37,862 bases of DNA from Chloroflexota bacterium. Lineage in GTDB: Bacteria; Chloroflexota; Anaerolineae; UBA4142. The stretch covers positions 1 through 37,862 of the forward strand of contig JACRPR010000158.1 of the NCBI GenBank assembly GCA_016223105.1, given 5' to 3'. Below are positions 7,547 through 16,100 of this stretch, piece after piece; within the stretch, counting starts at the first letter, position 1; each line of letters opens with the position of its first letter. Under the pieces are notes generated by a model that searched no databases, was not told where the DNA came from, and worked only from the letters and a program-made list of their open reading frames with translations. The position numbers and the translations under genes are program-made.

Positions 7547-8931
7547 GCGTCCCTCGTTCTGCCGACTTCGCTTTGCTCCAAAATCGCGCTGAGCGCGTCG
7601 GACACGCGCGCCGCATCCAATCGCTCCAATTGTTCGAGTCGCGATAACGCGTCAGTCGCGCGCATCAACGTCGCGAGCGCGCGAAAGGTTCGCACGTTGA
7701 ACGCCGATTGTTGTTGCGCCAACGGCTCGAGGTAATGTCGAAGCAAAGGAGTTACCAAAAAATCGCGCGCCGTATCCATCCAACCGCGCAGTCCCGGCGC
7801 GCGCGGGTGTGGATGCGCCCATTCGAGCAACGCTTGCGCTTCCATATTTTCAATGTGCGTGTACAGCGCGGCGAGATCAATCGTTTCCGACAAAATGCTT
7901 TGCGCCACCGGCGCGTATTCCGGCGCGGCGACTTTTTGTTGCGCGAGCGCGGCGTGGTGCATAATCAACGTGGCGATGCGATGATGCGCGGCTTGGCGAA
8001 GCGCGGCGAGCATTTCGAGCACGCGCCGGTTTTCATCGCGCGTGAGCGGCGCGCCGAGCGTCGCATCGTTGCGTCGTTGCGACGCGATTAACGGAAACGC
8101 GAGCAGATTGTCCCAATACGCGCGCGCGTTCGCGACCGAATCGTCAATCAAATTCGCGGACGCGATGGTGTGTTGTTCGCGCGCAAAAAAATCGTCGAGC
8201 GCGCGCGCGTCCCAGTGCCGTAACACAAAGCGAATCCGATTACGTTGATACGCCGCGGCGCGATGGTAACTTGCCGGGAACGTCGTCGTTTCGGAATGAT
8301 GCAACACCGCGCGCGGTTGATAGACGACGCGAAAACCGGCGCGGCGCGCGCGATAACAATAATCTACTTCTTCGTAAAACACGGGATAAAAATTTTCATC
8401 CAACCCGCCGAGCCGCTCGATGACCGCGCGACGAATCGCGAACGCCGCGCCCGTTACGTAATCAGGTTCGGTCAGCGTATCGTACTGTCCCGCGTCTTGT
8501 TCGCCCCAACCGCTGTGGCGCGTCTGCGCGGTGCCGGGTTGAACGATGCCGCCCGCGTGTTGAATCCCGCGCGCGTCAGGGTAAAGCGATTTGCAACCGA
8601 CAATGCCAATCGTCGAATCATCGAACGTTTCCGCAAGCGCGCGCAACCAGCCCGGGTGCACAACCGTGTCTTGATTGAGCAAAATAATCGCGTCGCCGGT
8701 TGCCGCGCGAATGCCGACATTGTTACCGCCCGCAAATCCCAGGTTCGCCGGGTTGCGAATCAATTGCACGCGCGGCAAAAATTTTTGAACGACTGCAATC
8801 GAATCGTCGGTGGACGCGTTATCCACGACGACGATTTCCGCGTCCTGGTTTTGCTCAAGCAACGCGCGCAAACAATTTTCGAGAAACGCCGCGCCATTCC
8901 ACCCCAGGATGATGATTGAAAATCGCATCAT
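7543..8931 (-). CDS. Glycosyltransferase family 2 with long C-terminal extension
   Basis: A 462-residue protein. Residues 1-230 are a GT-A, GT2-type domain (rhamnosyltransferase-like): MRFSIIILGWNG, VVVDNASTDDS, the DxD-equivalent in LLNQDTVVHPGW, and FYEEVDYCYRARRAGF with the likely catalytic acidic residues. The remaining 230 residues are helical with no motif I recognise; this tail may bind partners such as the coiled-coil protein encoded next. The ATG overlaps the stop of the ABC ATPase gene (ATGA), so coupling to the exporter is tight. It most likely adds a deoxyhexose or similar sugar to the exported glycan, but the donor is not determinable. Confidence 0.88.
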   Translation of the reverse strand: MMRFSIIILGWNGAAFLENCLRALLEQNQDAEIVVVDNASTDDSIAVVQKFLPRVQLIRNPANLGFAGGNNVGIRAATGDAIILLNQDTVVHPGWLRALAETFDDSTIGIVGCKSLYPDARGIQHAGGIVQPGTAQTRHSGWGEQDAGQYDTLTEPDYVTGAAFAIRRAVIERLGGLDENFYPVFYEEVDYCYRARRAGFRVVYQPRAVLHHSETTTFPASYHRAAAYQRNRIRFVLRHWDARALDDFFAREQHTIASANLIDDSVANARAYWDNLLAFPLIASQRRNDATLGAPLTRDENRRVLEMLAALRQAAHHRIATLIMHHAALAQQKVAAPEYAPVAQSILSETIDLAALYTHIENMEAQALLEWAHPHPRAPGLRGWMDTARDFLVTPLLRHYLEPLAQQQSAFNVRTFRALATLMRATDALSRLEQLERLDAARVSDALSAILEQSEVGRTRDA

Positions 8932-10169
8932 TCGATTTCTCGCGGTGTGTGCGACCACCGACCGCGCACGCTAATAATGCCGTACCGCTCGCGACACGCG
9001 TCGGTGTTGACGACGCGCAACGGATACGCGCGGTCGTGATAATCGTACATTTCGGATGCGTCCGTCGCGTGCGCGGAAACGGAAATGTGATACAACCCTT
9101 CCAACAGCGGCAGATGCGCGATGGAAAATGTAACCGTGCCACATCCATCGAGCGTGGGCAACGTCAAGCCGGCGAACGACGTGTTCGGTCCGGTGATGTG
9201 CATTCCATCGTGCCGATGAATCGCCATTCCAAATGTCAGACCCGCAGTTGGTTGATGCGCGCGATAATCCACTTTTAAAATCAACGCGTCGCCGGTTGCG
9301 AAAATCGTTTGCGCGTCGCCGTTGTAATTTTTGATTCGCACGTCGGTAATTTCGACGCGACGCGTGCCCCAGCGTTGTTCCGGCGCGAGCATTCCCGGCG
9401 CGCGCTGAATCGCGCTGTCGCCGAATTGATAATGGTCCACGACCGTCGCCGCGGGACCATCCGCGAGGATGCGCCCGTGCTCCAACCAAAGCGCGCGTTC
9501 GCACAACGATTTAACCGCGTCGAGATTGTGCGAGACCAGGAGAATCGTCGCGCCCGCGGCGCGAAACTTGAGAATGCGTTCGAACGATTTACGTTGAAAC
9601 ATCGCGTCGCCGACGGCAAGCACTTCATCGAGAATTAAAATTTCCGGGACGATATCGGTCGCAATCGCGAAACCCAGGCGCGCAACCATTCCGCTCGAAT
9701 ACGTGCGAAGCGGCGCGTCCATAAATTCGCCAAGTTCCGCAAACTCGACAATGCGTTCGTACTTTTCGCGCATCTGCGCGCGCGTGAAACCCAGGAGCGC
9801 GCCGTTCAAAAAAACATTTTCGCGCCCGGTTAATTCGGGATGAAAGCCCGCGCCAAATTCCAACAATGGCGCGACCGCGCCCGCAATGCGGACGCGTCCG
9901 TTCGTCGGACGCAAAACGCGCGCGATGACTTTGAGCAATGTGCTTTTGCCTGCGCCATTTTTGCCGACGATGCCGATCACTTCGCCGCGCCGCGCGGTGA
10001 ACGAAATCTCGCGCAACGCCCAGAAATCGGAAAATTGCACGCGGCGTTGCAATCGTCGAATCGCGAGTTCTTTGAGCGATGCGACGCGTTCGTGCGGCAC
10101 GCGATAACGCACCGCGACATCATCGAGCCGGAGCGCGAGCTCGCGCTCAGATGCGGTACGCCAATCCAT
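8928..10169 (-). CDS. ABC transporter ATP-binding protein, Wzt-like with carbohydrate-binding tail
   Basis: A 413-residue ATPase that with the adjacent permease should export an undecaprenyl-linked polysaccharide. Walker A is GKNGAGKST, the Q-loop region follows LLEFGAGFHPELTGREN (typical of the polysaccharide-exporting subfamily), the signature is TYSSGMVARL, Walker B is PEILILDEVLAVGD and the switch histidine is in LLVSHNL. Residues 250-413 form a beta-rich C-terminal domain like Wzt-C, which in O-antigen exporters recognises the capped end of the glycan; this implies a terminal modification is required before export. The start at 10169 is chosen because AAGGA lies 6 bases upstream; it overlaps the permease gene by 23 bases. 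Confidence 0.93.
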   Translation of the reverse strand: MDWRTASERELALRLDDVAVRYRVPHERVASLKELAIRRLQRRVQFSDFWALREISFTARRGEVIGIVGKNGAGKSTLLKVIARVLRPTNGRVRIAGAVAPLLEFGAGFHPELTGRENVFLNGALLGFTRAQMREKYERIVEFAELGEFMDAPLRTYSSGMVARLGFAIATDIVPEILILDEVLAVGDAMFQRKSFERILKFRAAGATILLVSHNLDAVKSLCERALWLEHGRILADGPAATVVDHYQFGDSAIQRAPGMLAPEQRWGTRRVEITDVRIKNYNGDAQTIFATGDALILKVDYRAHQPTAGLTFGMAIHRHDGMHITGPNTSFAGLTLPTLDGCGTVTFSIAHLPLLEGLYHISVSAHATDASEMYDYHDRAYPLRVVNTDACRERYGIISVRGRWSHTPREIE

Positions 10170-10971
10170 CCACATTCCTTGCAAAAAACCACCAACCGAA
10201 CGCGACCACGCCGAACGCGAGCGCGCTCATCGCGACAATCAAATCGAACGCGGGCAGTACGCCCGCGTAAATCGGTTGACGAAAAAGTTCGAGCAGACCG
10301 TACAGCGGATTGAGCGCGAACAAACCGCGCCATTGCGCGGGCACAATCTCGGGCGGATAAATAATCGGTGTGAGGTAGAGCCACGCGGTCAACGCGACCT
10401 GGTAAATGTCAACGATGTCGGCGAACGAAACCGCGAGCACCGCCAGCACGAGTCCGATGCCGAGCGCGAACAACGCGGTCAACCCAATCGGCACCGGCAA
10501 AAATAATAACGCAGGGCGAAACGGCACGCCCGTCGCGAGCATAATCACCGCGAGCGGAATCATCGCGAGCAGTAAATTGACCAGGTTCGTCCCGATTGCC
10601 GCGAGCACAAAAATCGCGCGCGGCATATAGATTCGTTGGAACAAGCCACTGCCCCATGCCAGCTCGGACATTGCCGCGCTCGTTGCCTGCGCGAAAAAAT
10701 TCCACAGCACCAACGCGGATAAAACATAGACCGCATAATGCTCAAGCGTAACGCGAAACACATTCGAAAAAACGAGCGTGAGAATCGTCATCATCAACAA
10801 GGGGTTGAGCATCGTCCAGGCGAATCCCAGGATGGAACGTTTGTAGCGCACGGTGAGATTGCGCGCGATGAGTTGCGCGAGCAAATCGCGATACCGCCAC
10901 ACGGCGCGCAATTCTTCGAGCATCAGCGACGGGCGATGCGCCGAATCGTAGAAATCGGAAACCTGATTCAT
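10147..10971 (-). CDS. ABC-2 type polysaccharide export permease (Wzm/TagG-like)
   Basis: A 274-residue inner-membrane protein with about six hydrophobic segments. The N-terminal motif RDLLAQLIARNLTVRYKRSILGFAWTML is diagnostic of the Wzm/TagG/KpsM family (short amphipathic helix then first membrane span), here residues about 29-56. Further landmarks are NPLYGLLELFRQPIY before the last spans. It starts one base after the stop of the upstream gene and overlaps the ATPase downstream, forming a standard exporter pair. The presence of this exporter means the glycan is finished on the cytoplasmic side before translocation. Confidence 0.93.
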   Translation of the reverse strand: MNQVSDFYDSAHRPSLMLEELRAVWRYRDLLAQLIARNLTVRYKRSILGFAWTMLNPLLMMTILTLVFSNVFRVTLEHYAVYVLSALVLWNFFAQATSAAMSELAWGSGLFQRIYMPRAIFVLAAIGTNLVNLLLAMIPLAVIMLATGVPFRPALLFLPVPIGLTALFALGIGLVLAVLAVSFADIVDIYQVALTAWLYLTPIIYPPEIVPAQWRGLFALNPLYGLLELFRQPIYAGVLPAFDLIVAMSALAFGVVAFGWWFFARNVDGLAYRI

Positions 10972-10972
10972 T

Positions 10973-12508
10973 TCAATTGCCGGTCAAACACAAGCGCGTG
11001 CCCGCCGTCATTTTGGAGAGCGCGTTAATCCACGCGCGCTGACCTTCGGGCGTCTCGCGACTGGGTAGCGCTTGCAACAAGCGCGCGCGCAATGCCGGGT
11101 CATCGGAACATTGCGTCGTCGCGGTTACGGGTTTGTACGTTGCAACGGCGCGTGGCGATTTGTTCGCGAGGATGGGCGCGGGCGCCGGAGTGTACGCGTA
11201 CGGTTTGGTCGCGCCCGCCGGTAATGCTTGAACATATTGCGCCCAATAATCCCAAAATGGCGAACGGCTTTGTGCCGGGTACGGACAATTTGTCGGCGGC
11301 GTCGTGGGACCAAAGCCCGAATAAAACAAATTGCCGCTATTGTCCGCGTAAAATTTGCCGTCTACCGGATCACATTCGCCGTCGTCGTAATCTATACTCC
11401 ACCACGCCCAGCGTTGAATCAACCGATTGCCGTCCGCCGGAAAACCAATGCTCGAATTGATTTGATTCAAAAAATAATTGAACGACGGGTACATATAACT
11501 GTCGCGAATTTGCGCGGGCGAAAATGTAACGGTGCCCGGCGGATCCTGCACCCATTCCGGCATCGCAACACCGTACTCGGGCGTCATCAATGGTTTATTT
11601 TGTTGTCCATTATTTTTCATCCAGGTTCGCCAATTTTCAATCATCGGCGCGGCTTTGGTGAAATCTTTATTGTCACGAATTTGGTACAGCGATCCAACCG
11701 TTTCGGTCAAGCCCGCCGGAATATCCGCGCCCCAACTATTTTTTTGTTCGTTGTAAACGTAAACGTGAATGTTCCAAATATCCACCGGCATCGTTACGCC
11801 GTACAAGCGCGTATACTCCGCCCACACGCGATCCAGATATTTGATTCGTAACGGCGAGGGTTGCACCAACGCGCCCATCGAAACTTGCGCGGAGCCATCC
11901 ACCACTTTGATTGCGGTATAGACATCGTGATAAACTTGCGCGTACATTTCCGGCAACATTTCGTCCTGGTGTCCGCACACGCCGCCCAAACCGCCCCAAT
12001 CAATTCGCTCCATTTCGTTGCCGATGATCCACATCATCCCAGGACGACCGGACGCGATGGCTTGAATTTGCGCGATGCTGGGCGAAAGCGAATACGCCGG
12101 TGGATCCAAATACGCGCACCCGACACAACACAGCGTCGGCGTGCCATCGGCAAGTTTTTTCCATTGCTTCATTCGCACCATCGGCACGTATTCCATGCCG
12201 TAGAGCAATTCGGGATTCGCGCTCGCGCTGAAATCAATATACCAGCCCAAGCGCATATACGCGATATCCAACGAACTGTACGCCGCGATGGGACGCCGCA
12301 CCTTGTCCGCGCCGAAACGCCACAACGGATTGACGGTGAGTGTAAAATTTTGCGCGATGTACGGCATAAACGTTGTGCTGGGCGCGTTCGGCGCGCGCGT
12401 CGGCGCATCCGCGCGCGCGCGCGGATGCGCGATCCAGTCGGGGTGAAGCAGAAACACCAGCCCTGCCGCCAAGATCAAACAACCCAACGCCAATAATTTT
12501 TTCCACAT
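10973..12508 (-). CDS. Membrane-tethered clan GH-A-like protein
   Basis: A 511-residue protein with an N-terminal signal-anchor (KKLLALGCLILAAGLVFLL) and a TIM-barrel glycosidase-like domain outside the cytoplasm. The likely acid/base glutamate is in MMWIIGNEMERID and the likely nucleophile in PLMTPEYGV, the GN-E and E-Y-G spacing of clan GH-A enzymes. A DIWNIHVYVYNEQ strand lies between. CCVGCAYLD and GVCGHQ add cysteines that may form disulfides. It is a paralogue of the next-upstream gene (12534-13649), sharing QPSPLRIKYLDRV, DIWNIHVY and NSWG. Position inside an ABC-export glycan operon suggests trimming or transfer of the glycan; activity is not proven. AGGA lies close to the ATG. Confidence 0.8.
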   Translation of the reverse strand: MWKKLLALGCLILAAGLVFLLHPDWIAHPRARADAPTRAPNAPSTTFMPYIAQNFTLTVNPLWRFGADKVRRPIAAYSSLDIAYMRLGWYIDFSASANPELLYGMEYVPMVRMKQWKKLADGTPTLCCVGCAYLDPPAYSLSPSIAQIQAIASGRPGMMWIIGNEMERIDWGGLGGVCGHQDEMLPEMYAQVYHDVYTAIKVVDGSAQVSMGALVQPSPLRIKYLDRVWAEYTRLYGVTMPVDIWNIHVYVYNEQKNSWGADIPAGLTETVGSLYQIRDNKDFTKAAPMIENWRTWMKNNGQQNKPLMTPEYGVAMPEWVQDPPGTVTFSPAQIRDSYMYPSFNYFLNQINSSIGFPADGNRLIQRWAWWSIDYDDGECDPVDGKFYADNSGNLFYSGFGPTTPPTNCPYPAQSRSPFWDYWAQYVQALPAGATKPYAYTPAPAPILANKSPRAVATYKPVTATTQCSDDPALRARLLQALPSRETPEGQRAWINALSKMTAGTRLCLTGN

Positions 12509-12533
12509 TTTCCTATCCCTCTTTTTTGCGCGA

Positions 12534-13649
12534 TTACTTGGTCATCCAGCGCGCGATAAAATTTTGCAAGCCCATCCCGGTATCAGAAATTTTGCCGGTC
12601 TGCGGATCGAATAATCTGCCAGTCGGATACATGGTATCGTCAAGACTATACCAACACCAGCGTTGCACCAATTTGAAATTGTCATCAGGATAACCGAGCG
12701 CGGGATCGGTCGCGGTGAAAAAGAAATCGAACGTGCCGGTGAGAAAATTCAACACACGCGCCGGCGGAAAGCCGTAATCTTCCGGCATCGGAATACCGTA
12801 CTCGGAAACGATCAACTCGCGATTTTGAAAACCGCGTTCCGCCATCCACTTGCGAAACGCGATAATCTGGGCGCGAAACGCGTCGAGGTTCGCGCTGTCC
12901 TCGACTTCGTACAACACTCCATGCGCGTCCGCAAATCCCGGTGGAATTTCGACGCCCCAGGAATTGCGTTCCTCGCGCAAAATAAAATTGTGGACGTTCC
13001 ACACATCAATCGGCATCGGCGCGCCGAATTGCGTTTGGTATTCCGCGAGCACGCGGTCGAGATACCGCAAGCGCAACGGCGAGGGTTGCGTTACGCCGCC
13101 AATCGCGACGCGCGCGCGCGGATCGGCGGATTTGATCGCGAGGTATGCGGCGTTGTACAAACGCGCGTACATCGCCGGTTCAACATTGTCTTGCCACTTT
13201 ACATCCGGCTCGTTGCCGATCAACCAGAGCGAACCAGGATTGGCGCGCGCGATCTCGGCAAGCATTTCGCGCGCTGGCGTTAACGCGTTGCCGCGCACGC
13301 GCACCATTTGCGCGAACTCGGCGTGCGCGATTTGTGCCGGCGCGCGATGCGCGTTCCAATCGAGATACCAGCCGAACGCGAACGCGGCGAGATCATAACG
13401 CGTTACCGGACCCATCGCGACGCCGATGCCCCAACGCGCTTTGCCACGCCACAGCGTGTCCTGGTATCGCGCGGTCTGCGCGATTGCAGTCGGACGTGAC
13501 GCGGAAATTGCGCGCGGCGCGGCGGTGGGCACAAGTGGTTCGGAAAAATTCGCGACTGGTTGCGGGGTCAACGCGCGCAAAATCGCGAAAAAAATGACCG
13601 CGCTCCCGGCGATCATCAACACGACCGCGAGCGTGCGGCGTCTATGCAC
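12534..13649 (-). CDS. Membrane-tethered clan GH-A-like protein (paralogue)
   Basis: A 371-residue protein with an N-terminal signal-anchor (RRRTLAVVLMIAGSAVIFFAIL) and a TIM-barrel glycosidase-like domain. Candidate catalytic residues are the glutamates in SLWLIGNEPDVKW and LIVSEYGIPMPED. QPSPLRLRYLDRV, DVWNVHNFIL and NSWGVEIPPG are shared with the paralogue downstream, which is 140 residues longer. The start is a GTG at 13649 with GGGG upstream, overlapping the stop of the preceding gene by 8 bases. The same operon encoding two of these suggests related but not identical glycan substrates, or one may be a non-catalytic partner. Confidence 0.8.
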   Translation of the reverse strand: MHRRRTLAVVLMIAGSAVIFFAILRALTPQPVANFSEPLVPTAAPRAISASRPTAIAQTARYQDTLWRGKARWGIGVAMGPVTRYDLAAFAFGWYLDWNAHRAPAQIAHAEFAQMVRVRGNALTPAREMLAEIARANPGSLWLIGNEPDVKWQDNVEPAMYARLYNAAYLAIKSADPRARVAIGGVTQPSPLRLRYLDRVLAEYQTQFGAPMPIDVWNVHNFILREERNSWGVEIPPGFADAHGVLYEVEDSANLDAFRAQIIAFRKWMAERGFQNRELIVSEYGIPMPEDYGFPPARVLNFLTGTFDFFFTATDPALGYPDDNFKLVQRWCWYSLDDTMYPTGRLFDPQTGKISDTGMGLQNFIARWMTK

Positions 13650-14226
13650 TTCGACCCCGAACGAAAAATAAAATGAATCCCAGCACGATCAAACCCGCGC
13701 CGCCGAAAAATAACCAGGGCGCGTCGAGCGCGCTCGTGGAGGTCGCGGCAAGTGGAACGAGTGTCGCGGTTGGCGCGCTAGTCGGGAGGTTCACCATCGG
13801 CGAAGCAGTGCGCGATAAATTGGGCGACGCGGTTGGCGATCCACGCGGCGCGACAGATGTTGGAAACCCAGGATTAATCGGCGCGATGGTTCCCACCGTG
13901 CGCGTTTCAGTTGGCGCGATGTTCGTCGCGCGCGCGAGCGTCGCGGCAGGCAATGCCGTCGCGATGGGTGGATCGGTTAGACGCGGCACCGCGCCGGGCG
14001 ATGTCGCGGCGGGTTGCGGCGGCGCGGCGGTTGCGGGCGGCGCGGGCGTTGGCGGCGAGACGGAAGTTGCGGGCGGCGCAGAAGTTGGCGGCGGCGGAAC
14101 GGTCGTGCGAACGCGCGTCGGCACCGTTTGGCGCGCGGGACTAGACCACGCGACCGGCGCGAGATTCAAAACGATCACACTCACCACAAAAATTCCCAAC
14201 CAGGTTACGCCACGCGTTCGCATCAT
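13642..14226 (-). CDS. Exported Pro/Thr/Ala-rich protein with C-terminal membrane anchor
   Basis: A 194-residue protein: signal peptide at residues 1-30 (VTWLGIFVVSVIVLNLAPVAWSSPA), then about 130 residues of low-complexity Pro/Thr/Ala/Ser sequence, then a transmembrane segment (WLFFGGAGLIVLGFILFFV) and a short RGRSA tail. There is no folded domain. Such linkers are commonly O-glycosylated and hold something off the membrane; here it may be a glycan acceptor or a spacer. The ATG overlaps the stop of the DUF4012 gene (ATGATG). Function unknown. Confidence 0.78.
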   Translation of the reverse strand: MMRTRGVTWLGIFVVSVIVLNLAPVAWSSPARQTVPTRVRTTVPPPPTSAPPATSVSPPTPAPPATAAPPQPAATSPGAVPRLTDPPIATALPAATLARATNIAPTETRTVGTIAPINPGFPTSVAPRGSPTASPNLSRTASPMVNLPTSAPTATLVPLAATSTSALDAPWLFFGGAGLIVLGFILFFVRGRSA

Positions 14227-16100
14227 CGCCTCTTGAAGCGCAAACGAATTTCAACATCGCGTTCGAGTTTGAATTGAAACGTGACGCGCTCGCCCGCGAC
14301 CGTGAACGCACGCGGTTGCGCGTCAATCAACATCGTTTGATCCGGCAAACGCACTTGGACCGCGACCGGATAATTCGCCGTGCCGGCTTGTTTTTGAATC
14401 AACAAAACATATTGTCCTGCATTGCCGCTCCATTGTACTACGTCTTCCGCAAGTGTCAAGGCAAATTCACGCGTGAGATTTTTTCCCGGCGCGAGCAATG
14501 TCAACGCTTCGAGCGACTGAAATCCCGGTTCGTCCGCCGCGCGCGCGCTCACCACACCGGGATCAGATTGACGCGTGAACAACGCAGTCGCCGGAATTTC
14601 GACGCGCGTCGCGTTGTCGAGTTGCGCGCCCGGCGCGATATAAACGCGCGCGTAATCCCAGTAACACCGATTCATCATTTGTTCATAGACCAGGTCGTAT
14701 CGAATTTCCGGGCGGCACGGATTCGTCACCGCGACGGTGTGCGTGTACACGAGCGCGAGTTCCGCGCGCGGGCGCGCCGCATTCAAATCCACCGCGTACG
14801 CGAGCGATTGTTGGATGCGCGCATTCACTTTATTGTATCCCAGGTTCGCGTCAACCACCAACAAAAAATCGCCGGACGATTTTCGCAGTGCGCCGTCCCA
14901 GCCCGCCGCGCGCAACGCGCTCGCCGCGTCGGGATTCTGAAAATAAATTTGAATGTGCCGGGATTCCAAAAGGTTCATCACCGTTTTCGCAAGCGCGCCT
15001 TTATCGAACTGTCCCGATTCGATCCGCGCGCGCGCGGCATCCGCGAGCGGACTCATAAACGATTTACGGCGCAACCACCACGCGCCGGTAAATCCGCCAT
15101 CGCTGGGTGCCCACGCGCGGCGAATGTACGTGAGCAAATTTTGTCCCGTGATCGGTTCGGGCGAATCCGCGATGCGGAGCGGACCGATCGCGGAAACCAG
15201 GTCTTGGACTGCGCGTTGATCGAGCGCGATCACGCCATCAAGCGCGACCAGCGGATTCGCGCGATACAACGCAATTGCCTCACGCGCCGACGTGGGAAAA
15301 TCGGGCGACCAATTGCTGTCGCGCAAAACCCACTGATCAATTTGCATATACCGGCGCAGAGGTTCGGGCGGATCGGGATACGGTTTGGAAAAATCATCCA
15401 CCGCGTAACTATCGCGAAACGACAAGCCGGCGATGCGCCCGGCTTGCACGCGCACTTCGCCGACGCCGGTGATAAAGCCACCGCCGGGGCGCAGTTCGTC
15501 TTCATTCAACGCGAGGAGCAAGTACGCGCGCGGCTGATCGAACCCGGCGAGCGTTGGGACGAGCGGCGCGAAACGCGCGAGCGGCAACGCGCGCGTGAGC
15601 AATTCGACGCGGCGCGCCCAACTTGGCGAAAGCGCAGTCGTGTGCACGCGCGCGAGCGATTGTTCCGCGCGCGCGACGTACGCGAGCGCGGTGCGCATCG
15701 CGGGTTGAATGTCGTTCAACGCGCGCGCCATCGCCGCGAGATCGCCATCGTTTGCGCCCGCGCGCGCGAGCGCATCACAGATCAGCGCGCCGGCTTCCGA
15801 CAAATCGCTTCCCGCCGCGAGCAATTCCGGCGCGGCGCGCAAATCGCCGCCGACGCCCGGCATCCAACTGAACATTGGCGCGAGCGCGACCAATCCGCCG
15901 ACTTGTACGCGCAACGAGGACAGATCGCTCTGCGTGTTCCACACCAGATCGCATCCCGACGCGAGATCGAGCGACGCCGGATTTTCGATCTGCACGAGGC
16001 GCGCGCGCAGTGATTGCGTCAGCCAGCCGACGCGCAAAATCCACACGATCAGCAGGAGCAATCCCAAACCCATCAAAATTAAACTGACGCGTTTTATCAT
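14223..16100 (-). CDS. DUF4012 family protein
   Basis: A 625-residue protein with one N-terminal membrane span (ILMGLGLLLLIVWIL) and a large exterior domain. The segment YLLLALNEDELRPGGGFITG is the DUF4012 hallmark (near residues 195-214), followed by VGEVRVQAGRI. The family occurs in Chloroflexota and Actinomycetota next to exopolysaccharide genes; its biochemical role is not known, and distant links to cell-wall ligase-type domains have been suggested for neighbours of this kind. It overlaps both adjacent genes by four bases. In this operon it may act late, on the exported polymer at the cell surface. Confidence 0.85.
   Translation of the reverse strand: MIKRVSLILMGLGLLLLIVWILRVGWLTQSLRARLVQIENPASLDLASGCDLVWNTQSDLSSLRVQVGGLVALAPMFSWMPGVGGDLRAAPELLAAGSDLSEAGALICDALARAGANDGDLAAMARALNDIQPAMRTALAYVARAEQSLARVHTTALSPSWARRVELLTRALPLARFAPLVPTLAGFDQPRAYLLLALNEDELRPGGGFITGVGEVRVQAGRIAGLSFRDSYAVDDFSKPYPDPPEPLRRYMQIDQWVLRDSNWSPDFPTSAREAIALYRANPLVALDGVIALDQRAVQDLVSAIGPLRIADSPEPITGQNLLTYIRRAWAPSDGGFTGAWWLRRKSFMSPLADAARARIESGQFDKGALAKTVMNLLESRHIQIYFQNPDAASALRAAGWDGALRKSSGDFLLVVDANLGYNKVNARIQQSLAYAVDLNAARPRAELALVYTHTVAVTNPCRPEIRYDLVYEQMMNRCYWDYARVYIAPGAQLDNATRVEIPATALFTRQSDPGVVSARAADEPGFQSLEALTLLAPGKNLTREFALTLAEDVVQWSGNAGQYVLLIQKQAGTANYPVAVQVRLPDQTMLIDAQPRAFTVAGERVTFQFKLERDVEIRLRFKRR

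Noticed and set aside
14274-16013. Long open frame on the plus strand opposite the DUF4012 gene (579 codons)
   Set aside because: It is rich in Arg with no domain and mirrors the reading frame of a clear family member; long antisense frames are expected at this base composition.
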